A stretch of DNA of 10,937 bases from Candidatus Poribacteria bacterium (GTDB lineage Bacteria > Poribacteria > WGA-4E > GCA-2687025). Shown here one piece after another: positions 7,533 through 10,937 of this stretch. The stretch's first letter is position 1. Each line of letters begins with the position of its first letter. The DNA is taken from assembly GCA_027625215.1 (NCBI GenBank), contig JAQBWJ010000024.1, positions 1 through 10,937 of the forward strand, written 5' to 3'. The translations under genes and the position numbers were made by a program. Below the pieces are notes generated by a model. That model was not told where the DNA came from and ran no database searches. It saw only the letters and a program-made list of their open reading frames with translations.

Positions 7533-7889
7533 ATGTCGAAAGAGTTTGAACACGACGACCCGATGGAGATGGTCGGATTTGTCGCCCCTCAATTGACCGA
7601 GGAAGACATCGTGGAAATGGCGGAGAATGTCATCGACGAGTACATCCGCATGGGTTGGTCGGACGAGGAGGTGTTGGCGCTGTTCGACGGCGGCGATTAC
7701 CAGATGCTGCGGCTCATCCGCAACCGAAAAGGCGACGCGTTCGTGCGCCAAACGGTCAAAAACGTGCGACAGCGTTGGGGCAGTGTGTGGCGATTTGAGA
7801 CCATCGTGAGCGACGGCGGTGAAAACTCGGCGCAACACGAAACCCATGACTTCATCCCGTTGGAGTCCGTCGGGCGATTCTCAAGGTAA
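7533..7889 (+). CDS. Uncharacterised 118-aa helical protein between the alpha and beta subunit genes
   Basis: This 118-aa acidic protein has no signal peptide, membrane segment or cysteines. The central part (residues ~21-80) is predicted helical by eye: an LTEEDIVEMAENVIDEYIRM helix, then MGWSDEEVLALFDGGDY and MLRLIRNRKGDAFVRQTVKNV. Its pattern of 'GWSxEEVLALF ... G..FV...V..V..RWG' resembles small helical proteins I recall beside molybdopterin/ferredoxin operons, but I cannot name a family. It has strong ribosome sites on both sides, lies 14 bases from the A gene and 18 from the B gene, and so should be made in stoichiometry with the enzyme. Possible roles are an accessory or structural subunit (compare NXR-T, the extra subunit of anammox NXR tubules), or an assembly factor. 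These are inferences from position only. Confidence 0.8.
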   Translation: MSKEFEHDDPMEMVGFVAPQLTEEDIVEMAENVIDEYIRMGWSDEEVLALFDGGDYQMLRLIRNRKGDAFVRQTVKNVRQRWGSVWRFETIVSDGGENSAQHETHDFIPLESVGRFSR

Positions 7890-7890
7890 T

Positions 7891-7900
7891 GAGGAGGAGG
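7891..7900 (+). promoter_or_regulatory. Extended Shine-Dalgarno for the Fe-S subunit
   Basis: GAGGAGGAGG is an unusually long purine-rich ribosome site, seven bases before ATG 7908. It begins one base after the upstream TAA and predicts strong initiation of the beta subunit. Confidence 0.7.
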
Positions 7901-7907
7901 CGAGATC

Positions 7908-9197
7908 ATGGCTCTAGTCTACAACTGGCAACTCGGCCGTCCGATGGAGTTTCCGCACCGCGCCGAGAAATATCCGAAGCGTCAGTTCGCGTTCGTCTTC
8001 AACATCAACCGGTGTCTTGGTTGTCAGACCTGCACAATCGCATGCAAATCGACGTGGACGTTCTCTAAAGGTCAGGAGTACATGTGGTGGAACAACGTCG
8101 AGACGAAACCGTACGGTGGCTACCCGCAGTTCTGGGACGTGAAGACGCTTCGTTTGTTGGAAGACGCGAATCCGGGCAGGCAGGTGTGGGACGCAACCGT
8201 AACTCAATCGGATGCCAATCGCAATCCGCGTCCATACGGCACATTCAAAGGCAAAACGGTCTTCGAGACGGCGGGTAAAGGACAGAACCCCGACACGCAG
8301 CAACGCGTGTTGGGATACCTGCCGACCGACGAAGAATGGACGGCGCCCAACATCTTCGAGGACACGCCGAAAGGCGTTCGAGGCAAGCCGAATCAGCCGA
8401 TGCCCGATTCGGCAAGCAAGCCGGAACATCAGACGTGGTTTTTCTATCTGCAACGCATCTGCAACCACTGCAGTTACCCGGCATGTCTTGCCGCCTGCCC
8501 GCGCAACGCGATCTATAAGCGTCCCGAAGACGGGATCGTGTTGATCGACCAAGAGCGATGCCGTGGCTACCGCAAGTGCGTCGAAGCCTGCCCGTACAAG
8601 AAAGCGATGTACCGCTCCACGACGCGCGTCAGTGAAAAGTGCGTTGGGTGTTATCCGCGCGTCGAAGGCAGCGATCCGCTTTCCGAGGGCGAGCCGATGG
8701 AAACGCGCTGCATGGCGGCGTGCATCGGGAAGATTCGAATGCAGGGATTGGTCAACGTTGATCAGACAACGGGCAATTGGGCGGAAGATCGCCAGAACCC
8801 TCTTTATTATCTCGTCAAGGTGGCGAAGGTCGCGCTGCCGCTCTACCCGCAGTTCGGGACGCAACCGAACGGTTATTACATCCCGCCGCGATGGGTTCCG
8901 CGTTCGTACCTGCGGCAGATGTTCGGACCCGGCGTCGACGCTGCGCTCGAAGCCTACGTTCGTCCATCGCGCGAACTGCTGGCGGTGCTTCAACTCTTTC
9001 GCGTCACTCAAAAGATCATCTTCCGCTACGAGATCGTGGAAGGCGAAAAGGTCTACGAAACAACCGTCGACGGGAAGCCGTGGGCGATCTACAACGACAC
9101 CGTGATCGGGTACGGACAGCGCGGGCAGGAGATCGTTCGCACGACGATTGAGGAACCGATGTTTGAACGTCCGAAGAAACACGCCAACTCGATTTGA
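7908..9197 (+). CDS. nxrB: Four-cluster iron-sulfur subunit, nitrite oxidoreductase / nitrate reductase beta type (NxrB/NarH-like)
   Basis: This 429-aa electron-transfer subunit carries electrons between FS0 of the catalytic subunit and the heme subunit. Cysteine groups are: C36, C39, C42, C46 (CLGCQTCTIAC); C185, C188, C193, C197 (CNHCSYPACLAACP); C218, C224, C228 (CRGYRKCVEACP); and C245, C248, C268, C272. In the third group Y221 occupies the position of the NarH Trp, as expected for the [3Fe-4S] cluster. GQEYMWWNNVETKPYGGYPQ (56-75), YGGYPQFWDVKT and LPLYPQFGTQPNGYYIPPRW match Nitrospira-type NxrB closely as I remember it, and the length equals that of NxrB rather than NarH (~510 aa). It has no signal peptide, so it should be exported by piggy-backing on the Tat signal of the alpha subunit. 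C46 is a cysteine where I recall aspartate in canonical NxrB. The stop TGA overlaps the next ribosome site. Confidence 0.92.
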   Translation: MALVYNWQLGRPMEFPHRAEKYPKRQFAFVFNINRCLGCQTCTIACKSTWTFSKGQEYMWWNNVETKPYGGYPQFWDVKTLRLLEDANPGRQVWDATVTQSDANRNPRPYGTFKGKTVFETAGKGQNPDTQQRVLGYLPTDEEWTAPNIFEDTPKGVRGKPNQPMPDSASKPEHQTWFFYLQRICNHCSYPACLAACPRNAIYKRPEDGIVLIDQERCRGYRKCVEACPYKKAMYRSTTRVSEKCVGCYPRVEGSDPLSEGEPMETRCMAACIGKIRMQGLVNVDQTTGNWAEDRQNPLYYLVKVAKVALPLYPQFGTQPNGYYIPPRWVPRSYLRQMFGPGVDAALEAYVRPSRELLAVLQLFRVTQKIIFRYEIVEGEKVYETTVDGKPWAIYNDTVIGYGQRGQEIVRTTIEEPMFERPKKHANSI

Positions 9198-9204
9198 GGA
9201 GAGG
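9196..9204 (+). promoter_or_regulatory. Shine-Dalgarno deciding the chaperone start at ATG 9208
   Basis: GAGGAGAGG overlaps the TGA (9195-9197) of the Fe-S subunit gene and is well spaced for ATG 9208. The frame is open from ATG 9148, but that start lies inside the upstream gene and has no comparable site. Confidence 0.65.
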
Positions 9205-9207
9205 ACG

Positions 9208-9969
9208 ATGTCGAAACGAAGCACGATCATCCCCGCGTTGGCGCGGAGTGGCGTTTACCGATGGCTTGCTATTGGGTTCGGCGCTCCCGACATCGAACTT
9301 GCGGCGGTCGTGCGTGACGGACGGCTGCACCGTGAATTGGCGACGTTCGCCGCGAATCTTCCTTTGATCGAGGGTGAGAACGAGCAAGCGCAGACATCAT
9401 GCGTCGCCGCGCTCGCCAGACTCGACAAGATTCACTCTGGAATGACACTTGAACGCCTTGACGCGGAAAACGCCGCCGTCTTCGGTCACGCCTTGTCGAA
9501 AGATTGTCCTGCTTACGAAACGGAGTACGCCGGAACAGAGGTGTTCCGGCAGTCACAAGAGTTGGCGGACATCAGTGGGTTCTATCGAGCGTTCGGGTTG
9601 GACTTGAATGACGCCGCGCGCGAACGGCTGGATCACATCTCCATTCAGTTGGAGTTTATGCAGTCGTTGTGCGCGAAGGAAGCGTTCGCCATGCGGAACG
9701 GACTCGATGAACAACTCGAGATCTGCCGCGCGGCTCAATGCAAGTTCATCGAGGATCACTTAGGAAAGTGGTCGCCGTTCTTCGCCGAGCTCGTTGTCCA
9801 AAAGTCGGGAGATGGTTATTACGGGTGTATGGCGGATATTCTCAACTGGTTCGTCGCCTATGAGACGGCGCGAGTCGATGCGCGTCCCGAGCTCGTTCAT
9901 CGCGTTCGACCGGAAAGCGATGATGACGACGCACCAAATGTCGAGTGGGTCGGAAAGATGGAATCATGA
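9208..9969 (+). CDS. TorD/DmsD/NarJ-family redox-enzyme maturation chaperone
   Basis: This 253-aa cytoplasmic, all-helical chaperone is of the family that binds the Tat signal or apo-form of a molybdoenzyme and holds it until Mo-bisPGD is inserted. The family signatures are CPAYETEYAGTEVFRQSQEL (100-119), the equivalent of the YPYESVY...G motif, DISGFYRAFGLD (121-132), and LDHISIQLEFMQSL (141-154), matching DHIxxELEFM. A final acidic tail (DDDDAP) is unusual but probably unimportant. Its dedicated client is presumably the upstream Tat-dependent alpha subunit. It lies 10 bases after the Fe-S subunit gene, and its stop overlaps the next ATG as ATGA, so translational coupling is likely. This is the D position of the A-B-D-C order known in selenate, chlorate and dimethylsulfide dehydrogenase operons. 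Confidence 0.88.
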   Translation: MSKRSTIIPALARSGVYRWLAIGFGAPDIELAAVVRDGRLHRELATFAANLPLIEGENEQAQTSCVAALARLDKIHSGMTLERLDAENAAVFGHALSKDCPAYETEYAGTEVFRQSQELADISGFYRAFGLDLNDAARERLDHISIQLEFMQSLCAKEAFAMRNGLDEQLEICRAAQCKFIEDHLGKWSPFFAELVVQKSGDGYYGCMADILNWFVAYETARVDARPELVHRVRPESDDDDAPNVEWVGKMES

Positions 9970-10937
9970 ACACGAGACGATTCGGTCTATTCGCCGTTCT
10001 GTTGATGGTGATTGCCTTCGCCGCCATCGTTTTTGAAGTGCGCTACTTTCGGGGGAGAAAGCCTCGCCCACCGCAAGCAACAAGCGAACTTGTCTCGCTG
10101 GGGCGCGGACTGCAACTGTACCAGACCGAATGCGCAATGTGTCACGGAAGCGAAGGGCGAGGCGACGGCGTTGCCGCCTATCTGATGAACCCAAGACCGC
10201 GCGACCTCGCGTCCGGCGTGTTTAAAGTACGTTCGACCGGCCTCGGCGATCTCCCGACGGACGACGATCTGATGAAGATCGTCACGAATGGAATGCCCGG
10301 ATCGGCGATGCCCGCGTTCGATCATTTGCTCGAAAGCGATCGACTTGCGTTGGTGGAGGCGGTCAAGAGTTTCAACCCAGCTTTTAAGAAGCGTCAACCG
10401 ACGTTCGGGATGTTGCCGCCGTCGCCACCTAAGCACTCTCCGGAAGGAATCGCGCGCGGCAAACTGGCGTTTCTCAGTGCGGGATGCTCCGTGTGTCATG
10501 GAACCAAGGGGGATCTCGTCGACGCGACAACGGCGATTCTCACAGACAACAAGGGGATGCCGATCCGCCCGAATACGTTTACGCGCGGTGTGTTCAAAGG
10601 CGGAAGCCGGGACGAAGACCTCTACCTTCGTATGATGACTGGCATTCAAGGCACGCCGATGATCGGCTATCGACGCTTGTTTTCCGACGAACAGGCTTAT
10701 GATGTCGTGCAATACATCAAGTCGTTGAAAACCGGCGACGCCGTCTCCAAGCAACCCAGCCAGACGACGATCACGGCGACCCGCATCAACGACGCCGTAC
10801 CAGAAGACCCGCGCGTCGCTGTGTGGGCATCGACGACAGAATCTGTCCTCTCAACATTGCGACTCGCATTGCCGCTCAAGGGGGCTCCGCAACTTCGCGT
10901 CAAGGCAGTCTACAACAGCGAGGATATTGCGATTCGC
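9966..10937 (+). CDS. Membrane-anchored diheme cytochrome c fused to NxrC/EbdC-type heme-b domain (3' truncated by window)
   Basis: The frame is open to the right edge, so only 324 residues are visible. Residues ~6-24 form an uncleaved-looking N-terminal membrane anchor (no clear AxA site after it), which places the rest in the periplasm. Two class I cytochrome c modules follow: C56-A-M-C59-H60 with possible distal ligands M110 or M115, and C174-S-V-C177-H178 with possible ligand M232 (GTPMIGY). After a short linker, residues ~282-324 (RVAVWASTTESV, then RVKAVYNSEDIAIR) look like the start of the ethylbenzene-dehydrogenase-related heme-b domain found in the gamma subunits EbdC, SerC, DdhC and NxrC. 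The role would be to pass electrons between the Fe-S subunit and a downstream redox partner. It starts in an ATGA overlap with the chaperone gene. The two CxxCH sites are certain; the heme-b domain call rests on ~40 residues and the operon position. Confidence 0.8.
   Translation, partial: MNTRRFGLFAVLLMVIAFAAIVFEVRYFRGRKPRPPQATSELVSLGRGLQLYQTECAMCHGSEGRGDGVAAYLMNPRPRDLASGVFKVRSTGLGDLPTDDDLMKIVTNGMPGSAMPAFDHLLESDRLALVEAVKSFNPAFKKRQPTFGMLPPSPPKHSPEGIARGKLAFLSAGCSVCHGTKGDLVDATTAILTDNKGMPIRPNTFTRGVFKGGSRDEDLYLRMMTGIQGTPMIGYRRLFSDEQAYDVVQYIKSLKTGDAVSKQPSQTTITATRINDAVPEDPRVAVWASTTESVLSTLRLALPLKGAPQLRVKAVYNSEDIAIR

Noticed and set aside
9148..9207. Upstream ATG extension of the TorD-like chaperone
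   Set aside because: It lies inside the end of the Fe-S subunit gene in another frame, has no ribosome site, and the 20 extra residues are Arg-rich and unlike the family; ATG 9208 has GAGGAGAGG at proper spacing.
7914..9230. Minus-strand open frame of 438 codons opposite the Fe-S subunit gene
   Set aside because: It has antisense-shadow composition, whereas the plus strand encodes clear cysteine motifs across the same span.

Overview
The window is a densely coded, entirely plus-strand segment of a Gram-negative bacterial genome with GC content in the upper 50s by eye. It encodes an outer-membrane porin, several exported proteins and a periplasmic respiratory oxidoreductase. The phylum cannot be fixed from the sequence. 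The key enzyme belongs to the periplasmic nitrite oxidoreductase (NXR) branch of the type II DMSO-reductase family, known from Nitrospira, Nitrospina, anammox planctomycetes and relatives with NXR-like enzymes. No rRNA, tRNA, CRISPR array, insertion sequence or phage gene was seen, and no stretch over 300 bases lacks a gene.

Left block (1-2855): the 3' end of a sigma-70 family factor (region 4), an exported fusion of an SRPBCC (START-like) domain with a YceI-like domain, and an OprO/OprP-type porin. Gaps are only about 20-35 bases, so the three may be co-transcribed. A perfect 11-bp hairpin without a U-tract follows the porin and probably closes the unit.

Boundary (2856-3110): a possible 37-codon ORF ends in an ATGA overlap with the next gene. 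Next to it is an AT-rich patch with a T6 run, and the true start of the next gene is uncertain.

Right block (2975-10937, running off the edge): a tight operon with the order 362-aa CxxC/CxxC protein, Tat-exported molybdopterin catalytic subunit (NxrA-like), 118-aa uncharacterised protein, four-cluster Fe-S subunit (NxrB-like), TorD/NarJ-type chaperone, and a membrane-anchored diheme cytochrome c that runs into an NxrC/EbdC-type heme-b domain cut by the window edge. Apart from the two extra proteins, this is the A-B-D-C order of selenate, chlorate and dimethylsulfide dehydrogenase operons. The expected electron path is Mo-bisPGD, then FS0 in A, four clusters in B, heme b and two c hemes in the C-like subunit, then a periplasmic or membrane partner. 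The reaction could be nitrite oxidation or nitrate (or other oxyanion) reduction; sequence alone does not give the direction.

The most interesting points are: (i) an NXR-type enzyme that keeps cysteines where, as I recall them, Nitrospira-type NXR sequences carry aspartate in both A and B; (ii) two uncharacterised proteins built into the operon; (iii) the diheme-c/heme-b fusion.
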